DNA from: Cupriavidus necator A5-1
GTDB lineage: Bacteria; Pseudomonadota; Gammaproteobacteria; Burkholderiales; Burkholderiaceae
DNA: 64,000 nt
Reading direction: 5' to 3'
Assembly: GCF_000744095.1 (NCBI RefSeq)
Contig: NZ_JQLI01000001.1
Span: forward strand, 3,038,001-3,102,000
Shown here: positions 48,722 through 57,379 of the stretch, in pieces
Numbering within the stretch: position 1 is the stretch's first letter
Layout: the number at the start of each line of letters is the position of its first letter
Program-made: the position numbers and the translations under genes
Notes under the pieces: generated by a model
Seen by the model: only the letters and a program-made list of their open reading frames with translations
What the model was told of the DNA's origin: nothing
Database searches by the model: none

Positions 48722-49669
48722 ATGGAACTGGTTGTCACCGGATTGCGTGCGGAAGCAGAAGACGTGCTGGGCGTCGAATTGCGCTGCCCGTCGCGTGCAG
48801 CGCTGCCAGGCTTCGAGCCGGGCGCACACGTCGACGTGGCGCTGCCCAATGGCCTGACGAGGCAATACTCGATTGCCAGTTCGGCAGCCGACGTCGGGCG
48901 CTATTGCCTTGGCATCGGCCTGGCACCGACATCCCGCGGCGGCTCGCGCTACGCGCATGAGCGGCTTCGACTGGGCGATCGCCTGAAGATCGGCACGCCG
49001 CGATCGTTGTTCCGGCTGGAAACGTCCGCGCCAGGACATCTGTTCATTGCGGGCGGCATCGGCATCACGCCGATCCTCAGCATGATCCGCCGGTGCGTCG
49101 AGCATGGACGCGAGTGGCGCCTGTTGTACTGCGTGCGCACCCGCGGCGCTGCCGCCTACCTCGACCGGCTTGCGTCCCATTCCGATCGCGTTGTCGTGCA
49201 TGCCGATGACGAGCATGGCGGCGAACGGGTCGACCTGGGCGCTGCCCTGCGCGAGATGCCTGCCGGCTGGCATGTGTACTGTTGCGGCCCCGGGCCGATG
49301 ATGGACGCCGTGTCGCATTGCGCCCGGGAAGCCGGCATCGAGCCCGGCGCCGTACACTTCGAGCGTTTTGGCGCCGATACCGAGCGGGGCGACAAGCCCG
49401 ACGGCGCTTTCGAAGTCAGCTTGCTGCGGCATGGCGGGCGTTTCACCATCCCCGCTGGTGAGAGCATCCTGTCCGTGCTGGAAGCGAATGGGCTTTGCCT
49501 GCCGTCAGCCTGTCGCGAAGGCCTGTGCCGGAGTTGCGAAGTTCCGCTGGTTGCCGGCGCCGCGGACCATCGCGACTACGTGCTGAGCGAGGAGGAGCGG
49601 GCCGCGAACCGGTCCATCCTGATCTGTGTTTCCAGGGCGCAAGGCGGGGAGCTAGTATTGGATATCTGA
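48722..49669 (+). CDS. VanB-type oxygenase reductase (FMN, NAD, 2Fe-2S)
   Basis: A 315-residue phthalate-dioxygenase-reductase-type protein: flavin motif RQYSIASS, NAD motif GGIGITPILSM, CGPGPMMDAV, and a C-terminal plant-type [2Fe-2S] domain with SACREGLCRSC plus a later Cys in LICVSRA. This flavin-first, ferredoxin-last order is that of class IA reductases and is opposite to the reductase at 14816. It supplies electrons to the oxygenase just upstream. An AAGGAGG site lies within the end of that gene. Confidence 0.88.
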   Translation: MELVVTGLRAEAEDVLGVELRCPSRAALPGFEPGAHVDVALPNGLTRQYSIASSAADVGRYCLGIGLAPTSRGGSRYAHERLRLGDRLKIGTPRSLFRLETSAPGHLFIAGGIGITPILSMIRRCVEHGREWRLLYCVRTRGAAAYLDRLASHSDRVVVHADDEHGGERVDLGAALREMPAGWHVYCCGPGPMMDAVSHCAREAGIEPGAVHFERFGADTERGDKPDGAFEVSLLRHGGRFTIPAGESILSVLEANGLCLPSACREGLCRSCEVPLVAGAADHRDYVLSEEERAANRSILICVSRAQGGELVLDI

Positions 49670-49691
49670 CGACTGCGAGACCGCAAGCGGC

Positions 49692-49718
49692 AAAAAAAGA
49701 CCCGCTCGAAGGCGGGTC
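49692..49718 (-). terminator. Rho-independent terminator for the acyl-CoA dehydrogenase unit
   Basis: Read on the minus strand: stem GACCCGC/GCGGGTC (49699-49705 and 49712-49718), a six-base loop, then seven U (49692-49698). It stands 31 bp after the acyl-CoA dehydrogenase stop codon, and its direction fits that gene. Confidence 0.85.
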
Positions 49719-49749
49719 GCAAGGTCCAGGAGACCACTGAAGCGAAAAC

Positions 49750-50910
49750 TCAGAACGAGCGCGGCATCCCCAGGATGTGCTCGCCGACGTAGGAAAGAAT
49801 CAGGTTCGTCGAGATCGGCGCCACCTGGTAGAGGCGGGTCTCGCGGAACTTGCGCTCGACGTCATACTCCGCCGCGAAGCCGAAGCCGCCGTGATACTGC
49901 AGGCAGGCATTGGCCGCTTCCCAGGACGCATCAGCCGCCAGCAGCTTCGCCATATTGGCTTCGGCACCGCAGGGCTGGTGCGCGTCGAACAGCTTGGCCG
50001 CCTTGAACCGCATCAGGTTGGCCGCTTCCACGTTGACGAAGGCCCTGGCGATGGGGAACTGCACGCCCTGGTTCTGGCCGATCGGTCGGCCGAAGACGAC
50101 GCGCTCGTTGACGTACTTGGTCACCTTGTCGATGAACCAGTAGCCGTCGCCGATGCACTCGGCGGCGATCAGCGTGCGCTCGGCGTTAAGGCCGTCGAGG
50201 ATGTACTTGAAGCCCTTGCCTTCCTCGCCGATCAGGTTTTCCGCCGGGATTTCCAGGTTGTCGAAGAACAGCTCATTGGTCTCGTGGTTGACCATGTTGA
50301 TGATGGGCTGCACCGTCAGGCCCTTGCCGATGGCCTCGCGCAGGTCGACCAGGAAGATCGACATGCCTTCCGACTTCTTCTTGCACTCGGCCAGCGGCGT
50401 GGTGCGGGCCAGCAGGATCATCAGGTCGGAATGCTGGACGCGAGAGATCCATACCTTCTGGCCTTTGACGACATACTTGTCGCCCTTGCGCACGGCGGTG
50501 GTCTTGATCTTGGTCGTGTCGGTGCCGGTGGTCGGCTCGGTCACGGCCATCGATTGCAAGCGCAGTTCGCCGCTGGCGATCTTGGGCAGGTACAGCTTCT
50601 TCTGCTCGGCCGAGCCATGGCGCAGCAGCGTGCCCATGTTGTACATCTGGCCGTGGCAGGCGCCAGAATTGCCGCCGGCACGGTTGATTTCCTCCATGAT
50701 GACGGACGCCTGAGTCAGGCCCAGGCCCGAGCCGCCATACTCCTCCGGGATCAGCGCTGCCAGCCAGCCGGCGGCGGTCAGCGCATTTACGAACTCTTCA
50801 GGGTAGCCACGGACCTCGTCAATCTTGCGGAAGTACTCCGACGAGAACTGGCCGCACAGATCGCGCACGGCTTCACGGATTTCCTGGTATTCATCGATTC
50901 TGTTCTGCAC
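49750..50910 (-). CDS. Acyl-CoA dehydrogenase
   Basis: A 386-residue FAD-dependent acyl-CoA dehydrogenase: AVTEPTTGTDTTKIKTTAVR and VKGQKVWISR flavin segments, FGRPIGQNQGVQF and YHGGFGFAAEYDVER. The common catalytic Glu of the IYEGT motif is absent (LYQVAPIST), but a Glu at about 244 in DGLNAERTLIA occupies the position used as base in isovaleryl-CoA dehydrogenase. It follows the MaoC-like hydratase gene by 26 bp. The equivalent gene sits in the itaconate operon of Pseudomonas aeruginosa. The substrate may be a branched dicarboxylyl-CoA. Confidence 0.85.
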   Translation of the reverse strand: MQNRIDEYQEIREAVRDLCGQFSSEYFRKIDEVRGYPEEFVNALTAAGWLAALIPEEYGGSGLGLTQASVIMEEINRAGGNSGACHGQMYNMGTLLRHGSAEQKKLYLPKIASGELRLQSMAVTEPTTGTDTTKIKTTAVRKGDKYVVKGQKVWISRVQHSDLMILLARTTPLAECKKKSEGMSIFLVDLREAIGKGLTVQPIINMVNHETNELFFDNLEIPAENLIGEEGKGFKYILDGLNAERTLIAAECIGDGYWFIDKVTKYVNERVVFGRPIGQNQGVQFPIARAFVNVEAANLMRFKAAKLFDAHQPCGAEANMAKLLAADASWEAANACLQYHGGFGFAAEYDVERKFRETRLYQVAPISTNLILSYVGEHILGMPRSF

Positions 50911-50936
50911 AGCCTGGTCTCCAACAACTTTTTGGG

Positions 50937-51785
50937 TTAGTTCAGTTCAGCGGTCGCGCTCATCGCGAGGGCGCCGTCTTCATGGCGGATCCACAGCTCG
51001 ACGGTCTTGCCGTCCTCGCTGCGCTTCCCGCAGACAAAAATGCGCTGGGGCACGAAGGTCGGCCGCACGCCCCGGAACGAGAAGCTCCTGACCACTGCGT
51101 CCGGCAGGTTCTTGCGCACCAGTTCGAGCAGCAGCATCGCTTGCAGCGGGCCGTGGACGATCAGGTCCGGGTAGTGCTCGACCGCGGTCACGTACTGCTT
51201 GTCGTAATGGATGCGATGGCCGTTGAACGTCAGCGCGGAGAAGCGGAACAGCAGGACGGGATCCGTCGCCACCTCATGCACCCATTCTTCGCCCGTCGGC
51301 GCCGGCACCGGTTCCCGTGTGGGCGCGTTCGGCGATGCGTTCTCGCGGTAGACGATGTCATGTTCTTCGGTAACCGCCAGTCCGTTGCCACCGTAGTACT
51401 TGTGCTCGACCGTCACAAAGGCCAGCGAGCCACTGCGTCCACTCTTGGCGCTGACATCGAGGATGCGCGACACCTTGGAGGCGGCATCGCCAATGCGCAG
51501 CGGCTGGTGGAACCACAGACGGCCGCCGGCCCACATGCGGCGCGGCAGCGGCACTGGCGGCAGGAAGCCACCGCGGCTGGCGTGACCATCGGAACCAATC
51601 TCGGACTGCCGGTGCAGCGGGAGGAAATAGAGCCAGTGCCAGAGCGGTGCAATGGCGTCGCCGCGAACGGGCGCCGGGTCATCGTAGTCGAGCGTCGCCG
51701 CGAGCGCCTTGACAGGAAACGCCGTGATCTCGTCCTGGCTTTCGGTCGTCTTCCCAACCCATTCTTTCAACTTCACAACGTCCAT
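50937..51785 (-). CDS. ich: MaoC/FAS1-like hydratase (itaconyl-CoA or mesaconyl-CoA hydratase-like)
   Basis: Hydrates an enoyl-CoA. The 282-residue double-hotdog protein has HWLYFLPLHRQSEIGSDGH, LPRRMWAGGRLWFHQPLRIGD, TDPVLLFRFSALTFNGHRIHYD (the catalytic hydratase-2 motif) and VEHYPDLIVHGPLQAMLLLEL. This length and layout match itaconyl-CoA/mesaconyl-C4-CoA hydratases. The ATG at 51785 gives a standard start; an in-frame ATG upstream adds 14 untypical residues. With the CoA-transferase and CitE-like lyase further upstream it completes the itaconate to acetyl-CoA plus pyruvate route. Confidence 0.82.
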   Translation of the reverse strand: MDVVKLKEWVGKTTESQDEITAFPVKALAATLDYDDPAPVRGDAIAPLWHWLYFLPLHRQSEIGSDGHASRGGFLPPVPLPRRMWAGGRLWFHQPLRIGDAASKVSRILDVSAKSGRSGSLAFVTVEHKYYGGNGLAVTEEHDIVYRENASPNAPTREPVPAPTGEEWVHEVATDPVLLFRFSALTFNGHRIHYDKQYVTAVEHYPDLIVHGPLQAMLLLELVRKNLPDAVVRSFSFRGVRPTFVPQRIFVCGKRSEDGKTVELWIRHEDGALAMSATAELN

Positions 51786-51993
51786 CACGTCTCTCTGTGG
51801 TCTGATTGCCTGGCCTCCACTATGCACGGTGTCGCCGCCGCTTCCAATTCGAAAGTTCGGAACGAGCCATTCGCTTCGACAGAAAGCATGGGCCTGTGGG
51901 ATACCCGAATGCAGTGTTCGGAAGAAACGGATTTACTGGGGCGCAAAGTGCAGCGAGCATCTGGGCAGTTGACACAGCGTTGAACTGCTTTCC

Positions 51994-52599
51994 ATGCAAG
52001 TCCAGATTCGTTGCCGCAGCCGTGTGTCCCTGCATCGGCTCACCCCGGCCTTCCCCTTGCGGATTACCGCGTCCCGCGGACAGCACATACTCGCTGCGCG
52101 CGGCTTCTCACGCACCCTGCGCGAAGGCCTGACCGTCAGCATCCCGGCGTTCGCGTCCATCGACCTGCACCTGGCAGGCAGCCTGTTCAGCCCCAGCGCC
52201 TGCGACCTCGTGCTGGACGACGCCGCGGTGGATCTGCGCACTGTCATGAAGGTCGGGGCATCGGCTCCCAAGGTCGAATACCTGCGCGAGCTGATCTCCG
52301 GGACCGTGTTCCACCACCCGCAGCAGGAGTGGAATGCGCGAGTGATGGCCAGTGCGCTCCAGACCACACCCGACCGGATCCGCAGCGCGCTGTTCCGGCA
52401 AGGAGCCGCCTTTACCCAGATCTGCCGGACGCAGCGGCTGATGCGGGCGCTGTTCGAGTCAATCCAGTCGAACCTGTCCGTGGCGGACCTGAAAGCCCGC
52501 ATTGGCTGGGCGGACAGCCGCGACCTGGAGGCGTCCTTCTACGACTGGTTCGGCGTCTCCCTGCAAACGGTTTCGCGTCTGCGGGAAGACAGCCTCTAG
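51994..52599 (+). CDS. Small AraC-like DNA-binding protein
   Basis: A 201-residue protein whose C-terminal part resembles an AraC-type helix-turn-helix domain: MASALQTTPDRIRSALFRQG and VADLKARIGWADSRDLEASFYDWFGVSLQTV. The N-terminal part is short and has no recognisable effector domain. It is on the strand opposite to the itaconate genes and sits between the hydratase gene and the pyc remnant, interrupting the block. It may be a local regulator or a piece of inserted DNA. Confidence 0.6.
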   Translation: MQVQIRCRSRVSLHRLTPAFPLRITASRGQHILAARGFSRTLREGLTVSIPAFASIDLHLAGSLFSPSACDLVLDDAAVDLRTVMKVGASAPKVEYLRELISGTVFHHPQQEWNARVMASALQTTPDRIRSALFRQGAAFTQICRTQRLMRALFESIQSNLSVADLKARIGWADSRDLEASFYDWFGVSLQTVSRLREDSL

Positions 52600-52611
52600 T
52601 CCGCTACCGGC

Positions 52612-53020
52612 CTACTGCAGCTCGATCAGCAACTGGCCGGCCCGGACCAGCGTGCCGGGCTGGATCAGGATGCTCTTCACGATGCCGCCGGCTTCGGCGA
52701 CGACGCTGGTCTCCATCTTCATCGCCTCGATGGCTGCCAGCGTGTCGCCCTTGGCGACAGTCTGTCCCGGACTGACGTCCACCGAAATCACGCTGCCCTG
52801 CATCGGCGACGCCACCTGCATCGGGTCAGCCGGGGTCGCCAACGGGCTTCTTGCCCTGGCCAACCAGGTAGCTTTCGTCAGCCTTGAAGCGGTGCTGGGC
52901 GAAGCGGTCCTGGTAGGAATAGATGGCGACGGTGCGGATGCCAAGCTCGCTGGCGGCGCGCATCACGCGAATGGCGATCTCGCCCCGGTTGGCGATCAGG
53001 AGACTGCGGATTTTCTTCAT
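52612..53020 (-). pseudogene. pyc: Pyruvate carboxylase remnant (first 59 codons fused to biotin domain)
   Basis: Read from 53020, the N-terminus [22 protein letters not shown] through [13 protein letters not shown] is that of a biotin carboxylase/pyruvate carboxylase. It then breaks into another frame and stops at 52826. In a second frame the last part of the enzyme follows: [22 protein letters not shown] with the biotin site EAMKM and the normal end LLIELQ, to 52612. About 1,000 residues (ATP-grasp, carboxyltransferase and PC tetramerisation parts) are missing. The join lies near 52835-52850. An ATG at 52821 could still express a free 69-residue biotin domain. Natural deletion or assembly error are both possible. 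Confidence 0.82.
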
Positions 53021-53064
53021 CTTGCTTGTGGGAACTCAGAAACCTTGGAATGCACTCGGGCCTG

Positions 53065-53883
53065 TCAGGAAGTGCCTCGTCCGGCTTGCTTCAGCAGATC
53101 CGCGGCACGCGCGATCACGGGCGCGTCGATCATTTCGCCTTCCAGCTGGAACGCACCGGGGCTCGACTTGGCGCCATCGATGACGCGCTGTGCCCACGCC
53201 AGTTGTGCTTCGGTAGGCCGGTATGCCGCGTTGACCTCGACTACCTGCGACGGATGGATGCAGAGCTTTGCGCCGAATCCCAGCCGGCGGCCACGGGTGC
53301 TCGCGGCGCGCAGTTCATCGACATCGGAGATGGAGACCGTCACGCCGTCCACCGGCGCCGCAATGCCCGCGGCCCGGGAGGCCAGGACCAGCATGGAGCG
53401 GAAGAACAGCAGCTCCTGGTCGTCCCCTTCGATACCCAGCTCCGTGCGGAAATCGACGGTGCCGAAGATCAGCCGCTCGACGCCAGGCGCGGCGGCAATT
53501 TCGGCCACGTTAGTCATGCCGGCGGCGGTCTCGATCAGCGGCAGCACCTCGATCTCCGGCGGCAGGTGTTTCGCGACCTCGGCGATTTGCGCCGCGCTCT
53601 CCGCCTTCGGCAGCACGACGCCCTGTACGCCCGGCTTCAGGCATGCGCCCACGTCATGCTCGAACCAGCGCGTCTGCGTGGCGTTGATGCGGACCAGTCC
53701 GGTGCCGCCTGCCGCCAGGTAGTCCGCCAGCAGTTGCCTGGCGCGATCCTTGTCGCTCTCGGAGACGGCATCCTCCAGGTCCAGGATGACGCGATCGGCG
53801 CCCGATGCGTGGGCCTTGGCAAAGCGCTCCGGCCGGTTGGCGGGAACGAAGAGGTAGGAACGGGCGATGGCGGTGGTGGTCAT
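53065..53883 (-). CDS. ccl: CitE-like lyase (citramalyl-CoA lyase-like)
   Basis: A 272-residue HpcH/HpaI-CitE family TIM-barrel enzyme. It starts ARSYLFVPANRPERFAKAHASGADRVILDLEDAV. The metal Glu lies in PLIETAAGM and the Asp in LIFGTVDFRTELG, and the C-terminal GFGAKLCIHPSQV motif is kept. Such enzymes cleave malyl-CoA, citramalyl-CoA or related esters to acetyl-CoA or pyruvate plus an acid. In this neighbourhood citramalyl-CoA (giving acetyl-CoA and pyruvate) is the best guess. It is downstream of the CoA-transferase gene on the same strand, with a 96-bp gap. Confidence 0.83.
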   Translation of the reverse strand: MTTTAIARSYLFVPANRPERFAKAHASGADRVILDLEDAVSESDKDRARQLLADYLAAGGTGLVRINATQTRWFEHDVGACLKPGVQGVVLPKAESAAQIAEVAKHLPPEIEVLPLIETAAGMTNVAEIAAAPGVERLIFGTVDFRTELGIEGDDQELLFFRSMLVLASRAAGIAAPVDGVTVSISDVDELRAASTRGRRLGFGAKLCIHPSQVVEVNAAYRPTEAQLAWAQRVIDGAKSSPGAFQLEGEMIDAPVIARAADLLKQAGRGTS

Positions 53884-53979
53884 GGGAGGGCTGTCTGGCG
53901 GATGGGCGAGCGCCTCCCCCGGCCATCAGGTGGCCGCGAAGAGGCGGGAATAGGGAACGGCCGTGGTCCGGCCGGAGGA

Positions 53980-55158
53980 TCAGATGGCGCCTTCGGTGCG
54001 CAGGCGCGACACGTCGTCGGCGGTGTAGCCGAGTTCGCGCAGGATGCCTTCGCTGTGTTCGCCCAGGGCCGGGATGGCGTCCATGCGCGGCTCGAACGCA
54101 TTCGGCAGGCCGGGCGGCAACAGTGCCGGAATCACGCCCACCGGCGACGAAACCGACGTCCACCGCTCGCGTGCCTTGAGCTGCGGGTGGTTCCAGACAT
54201 CGCGCATATCGTTCATGCGGGCGTTGGCGATCTGGGCGCGCTCCAGCCGCTCGACCACCTGGTCGATGGTCAGTGCGGAGTAGACGTCGGTGATGATCTG
54301 CGTCAGCTCCTCGCGGCTCTTGGCCCGCTGTGAGTTGGTGACGAAGCGCGCGTCGGTGGCAAGCTCCGGCCGTTCCAGCACGACCCGGCAGAAGGCCTCC
54401 CATTCCCGTTCGTTCTGCAGGCCGAGGATGATGGTCTTGCCGTCGCCGGCCGTGAACGGGCCATAGGGGAAGATGGTTGCATGCGAGGCGCCGGCGCGCG
54501 GCGGCGGCGTGGCGCCGTCGAAGGCGTAGTAGAGGGGATAGCCCATCCACTCGACCATGCTTTCCAGCATCGATACGTCGATATGGGCGCCCTTGCCCGT
54601 CTTGCCGCGCTGCAGCAGCGCCGCCAGGATATTGGTGTACGCGTACATGCCGGCGGCGATGTCCGCGATCGAGCAGCCTGCCTTGGACGGGCTCTCCGGC
54701 GTGCCGGTGATGGAGACGAAGCCCGACTCGGCCTGGATCAGCAGGTCATAGGCCTTCTTGTCCCGGTAGGGGCCATCGTTGCCATAGCCGGAGATATCGC
54801 AGACGACGATGCCGGGATAGCGCTGCGACAGCGCTTCGTAGGACAGGCCGAGCCGGTCGGCGGCGCCCGGCGCCAGGTTCTGGACCAGCACGTCAGCCTT
54901 GTCGAGGATCTTCTGCAGGATGGCCGGCGCTTCCTGGTGTTTCAGGTCCAGGGCCAGGCTTTCCTTGGAGCGGTTGGTCCAGGCGAAGTGCGACGACATG
55001 CCGTCCACTCTCTCGTCATAGCCGCGGGCAAAGTCGCCGACCTTGGGTCGCTCGATCTTGATCACGCGCGCGCCCAGGTCGGCGAGCTGGCGGGTACAGA
55101 ACGGCGCAGCGATTGCATGCTCCAGGGAAACCACGGTAATGCCATCGAGGGGACGCAT
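53980..55158 (-). CDS. ict: Class III CoA-transferase (itaconate CoA-transferase-like)
   Basis: A 392-residue CaiB/BaiF protein. It begins MRPLDGITVVSLEHAIAAPFCTRQLADLGARVIKIERP and has the catalytic Asp166 in SIADIAAGMYAY. The start and the WTNRSKESLALDLK segment are typical of CoA-transferases for itaconate, mesaconate, citramalate or malate. It would make itaconyl-CoA (or mesaconyl-CoA) from succinyl-CoA, and is the first gene of the minus-strand block, divergent from a LysR gene. A frame extending far upstream overlaps that gene and is not coding. An AAGG site precedes the ATG. Confidence 0.85.
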   Translation of the reverse strand: MRPLDGITVVSLEHAIAAPFCTRQLADLGARVIKIERPKVGDFARGYDERVDGMSSHFAWTNRSKESLALDLKHQEAPAILQKILDKADVLVQNLAPGAADRLGLSYEALSQRYPGIVVCDISGYGNDGPYRDKKAYDLLIQAESGFVSITGTPESPSKAGCSIADIAAGMYAYTNILAALLQRGKTGKGAHIDVSMLESMVEWMGYPLYYAFDGATPPPRAGASHATIFPYGPFTAGDGKTIILGLQNEREWEAFCRVVLERPELATDARFVTNSQRAKSREELTQIITDVYSALTIDQVVERLERAQIANARMNDMRDVWNHPQLKARERWTSVSSPVGVIPALLPPGLPNAFEPRMDAIPALGEHSEGILRELGYTADDVSRLRTEGAI

Positions 55159-55395
55159 AACAGCCTTTTTTCGGGAAAGATTGCGTTCAGACTGCCATGG
55201 CAGCAAAGAACGACTGGGATTCGGTCGGCGATGCAGTTCGCCTCGCAGAGAGTCTCGCAGCGACGGAAGCTTCAGTAAATCTCGTTTTCTCGAAGCGACC
55301 GTTCGCCTGTGCCGAAACCACCAGCCGTCCTGGGGGGCCTGGCCCGGTTTGCGACAAATGTGACGCCTTGATACAGTGCAGGGGAAGGAGCGCAT

Positions 55396-56319
55396 ATGCA
55401 TTTTGATTTTGCCGACCTCAGGCTGTTTGCACGCATCGCCGAGGAGGAAAACCTGTCGCGCGGGGCGAAAAAGGCATTCTTGTCGCCCGCCGCGGCCAGC
55501 GCACGGCTCAAGGCGCTGGAAGATCAGCTGGGCACCCGCCTGTTCTACCGCGAGAGCAAAGGCCTCGCCCTGACACCCGCCGGCGAGCGCCTGCTGCGGC
55601 ATACCCGTGTGATCGAGCGCCAGTTCGAGCATGTCAAAAGCGAATTCGAGGAGTATTCCAAGGACACGGTCGGCCATATCCGCATCTTTGCGAACACGAC
55701 GGCCGTCACGGAGTTCATGCCGGAGGTGCTGGCGCGCTTCATGTCGGAGCGCCCTGCCGTCACCGTCGACCTGCAGGAACGCCTGACGCGGGACATCATC
55801 CGCGGGGTCCTGGACGGCAGCGCGGATCTCGGCATCATCTCCGGGCCACTGAATTCGGAAGGGCTGGAGGTCATCCATTTCAGTACGGACAAGCTGGTAC
55901 TGGCGACACCGGTCGGCCATCCGCTGACCCAGAAGCAAGACCTCACCTTCGACGACACGCTCGACTACGAGCATGTCAGCCTGCATGAAGGCAGCACCCT
56001 GCACGCCTTTCTTACCGAACTCGTGCGCGACCAGCGGCGCAAGCTCCAGATCCGCATCCAGATCCGGAGCTTTGAAGCCATGTGCCGGATGATCGAGGCC
56101 GGCGTCGGCATTGGCGTGGTGCCGTTGTCCGCGGCGTTGCGTCACAAGCAGACGATGAAGATTGAAATCATCGAACTGCATGAACCGTGGGCGATACGGG
56201 AGCGTGCGGTGATCGTGCGGGAACTGGAAGGGTTGCCCGGCTGCGCCAAAGCATTGATCGATGAACTGATCGAAGTGGCGCAGGCGGCGGGCGGGAGCCC
56301 GGCGAACATTGGGGGATAA
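55396..56319 (+). CDS. LysR-type regulator (itaconate-type block)
   Basis: A 307-residue LysR protein. The HTH is FADLRLFARIAEEENLSRGAKKAFLSPAAASARLKALEDQLG. The effector domain includes GHIRIFANTTAVTEFMPEVLARFM and [24 protein letters not shown]. It is divergent from the CoA-transferase gene, as ItcR/RipR-type regulators are from itaconate operons. A GGGAAGGAG site lies 6 bp before the ATG. Its end meets the convergent lyase gene after 21 bp. Confidence 0.87.
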   Translation: MHFDFADLRLFARIAEEENLSRGAKKAFLSPAAASARLKALEDQLGTRLFYRESKGLALTPAGERLLRHTRVIERQFEHVKSEFEEYSKDTVGHIRIFANTTAVTEFMPEVLARFMSERPAVTVDLQERLTRDIIRGVLDGSADLGIISGPLNSEGLEVIHFSTDKLVLATPVGHPLTQKQDLTFDDTLDYEHVSLHEGSTLHAFLTELVRDQRRKLQIRIQIRSFEAMCRMIEAGVGIGVVPLSAALRHKQTMKIEIIELHEPWAIRERAVIVRELEGLPGCAKALIDELIEVAQAAGGSPANIGG

Positions 56320-56340
56320 GACGTCCCCCGCGTCTCCCCG

Positions 56341-57318
56341 CTATTGACCGGCAAGCGCCCGCGCGTAGACCCCTGGATCGACATTGCCACCCGAGCAGAT
56401 TGCGACAACGGTCTTTCCGGCCAGGTCTGCCTTGTTCTCCAATAGCGCCGCCAGGCTGGCGGCGCCACCTGGCTCCACCACCAGCTTGAGCAGGCGAAAA
56501 GCCGTGGATACCGCGCGCAGCGCCTCCTCGTCATTCACGCCCAGGCCCTTCACCTCATGGCGCAACAGCACATGGAGCGGCCGGGTACCTGCGACCGGGC
56601 CGGCAATTCCGTCCATGACCGTCTTCGGCACCGGATCATTCCTCTGTGGTACCCCGCTCGCCAGTGAGCGCGCCATCTTCTCGAAACCGGCCGGCTCGAC
56701 AATGTGGGCCTCTATCCGCGGCCATCTCGACTTCACTGCGGTGATCACCCCCGAGGCAAGACCGCCACCGCTGCAATTCACCAAGATGGCGTCAGGCGCC
56801 ACCCCGCGCGCCTCGAGCTGCTCGCAGATTTCCAGCCCTGCCGAGCCCTGCCCCGCCATGATGTCGTAGTCGTCAAACGGTGGGATGAAAGTCAATCCCC
56901 GCGCCTCCATGAGCTGGCGTGCCACCTGTTCACGCTCCTGCGTGTCCGGGTCGTACAGCACGATTTCCGCGCCCCACCAGCGGCAGCTTTCGATCTTGAT
57001 GGCGGCGGCCGTTGTGGGCAACACGATCACCGCCGGACAGCCGATGAGCCTGGCGCCGGCCGCAACGCCTTGCCCATGGTTACCCGCCGAGTAGGTGACG
57101 ACGCCCCGCCCGAGGCTGTCGGCATCCAGCGAGAGCATCTTGTTCAGCGCGCCCCGGATCTTGAAGGACCCGGTGCGCTGCAACGACTCGGCTTTCACAT
57201 ACACATTGCAGCCGCAAGCGGCATCCAGCATCGGCGACTCGATGATTGGAGTGCGGGTGATGTATCCGGACAAGCGCTCGGCGGCCGCCTGTATGTGCTG
57301 GATGTCAAAGTCTTCCAT
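56341..57318 (-). CDS. Threonine-deaminase-like PLP lyase (fold type II)
   Basis: A 325-residue PLP enzyme of the threonine/serine/3-hydroxyaspartate ammonia-lyase family. The PLP lysine is Lys53 in RTGSFKIRGALNK, the phosphate-binding loop is VNCSGGGLASGV, and SAGNHGQGVA is the substrate loop. No ACT regulatory domain follows, as in catabolic deaminases. It removes ammonia from a hydroxy amino acid to give a 2-oxo acid. It is the last gene of the minus-strand transporter/decarboxylase operon. There is no clear ribosome-binding site; the ATG gives the normal family start. Confidence 0.86.
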   Translation of the reverse strand: MEDFDIQHIQAAAERLSGYITRTPIIESPMLDAACGCNVYVKAESLQRTGSFKIRGALNKMLSLDADSLGRGVVTYSAGNHGQGVAAGARLIGCPAVIVLPTTAAAIKIESCRWWGAEIVLYDPDTQEREQVARQLMEARGLTFIPPFDDYDIMAGQGSAGLEICEQLEARGVAPDAILVNCSGGGLASGVITAVKSRWPRIEAHIVEPAGFEKMARSLASGVPQRNDPVPKTVMDGIAGPVAGTRPLHVLLRHEVKGLGVNDEEALRAVSTAFRLLKLVVEPGGAASLAALLENKADLAGKTVVAICSGGNVDPGVYARALAGQ

Positions 57319-57379
57319 GATTACGTCGCAGAGATATACGTTGGCAAGGCGGATCCGGGCCGTCGGCCGGGATCCGGAT

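Noticed and set aside
52502..53722. Plus-strand frame of over 400 codons across the pyc remnant and CitE-like gene
   Set aside because: It overlaps clear coding signals on the minus strand, is rich in Ser, Pro and Arg, and shows no motif.
55159..56181. Upstream extension of the itaconate CoA-transferase frame to 733 codons
   Set aside because: The added part runs antisense through the LysR gene and resembles no protein; the ATG at 55158 gives the standard family start.
56311..56329. GGGGGA/TCCCCC hairpin between the LysR and lyase genes as a terminator
   Set aside because: Only a six-base stem with a seven-base loop and no U tract; it partly overlaps the LysR stop region and is too weak to call.
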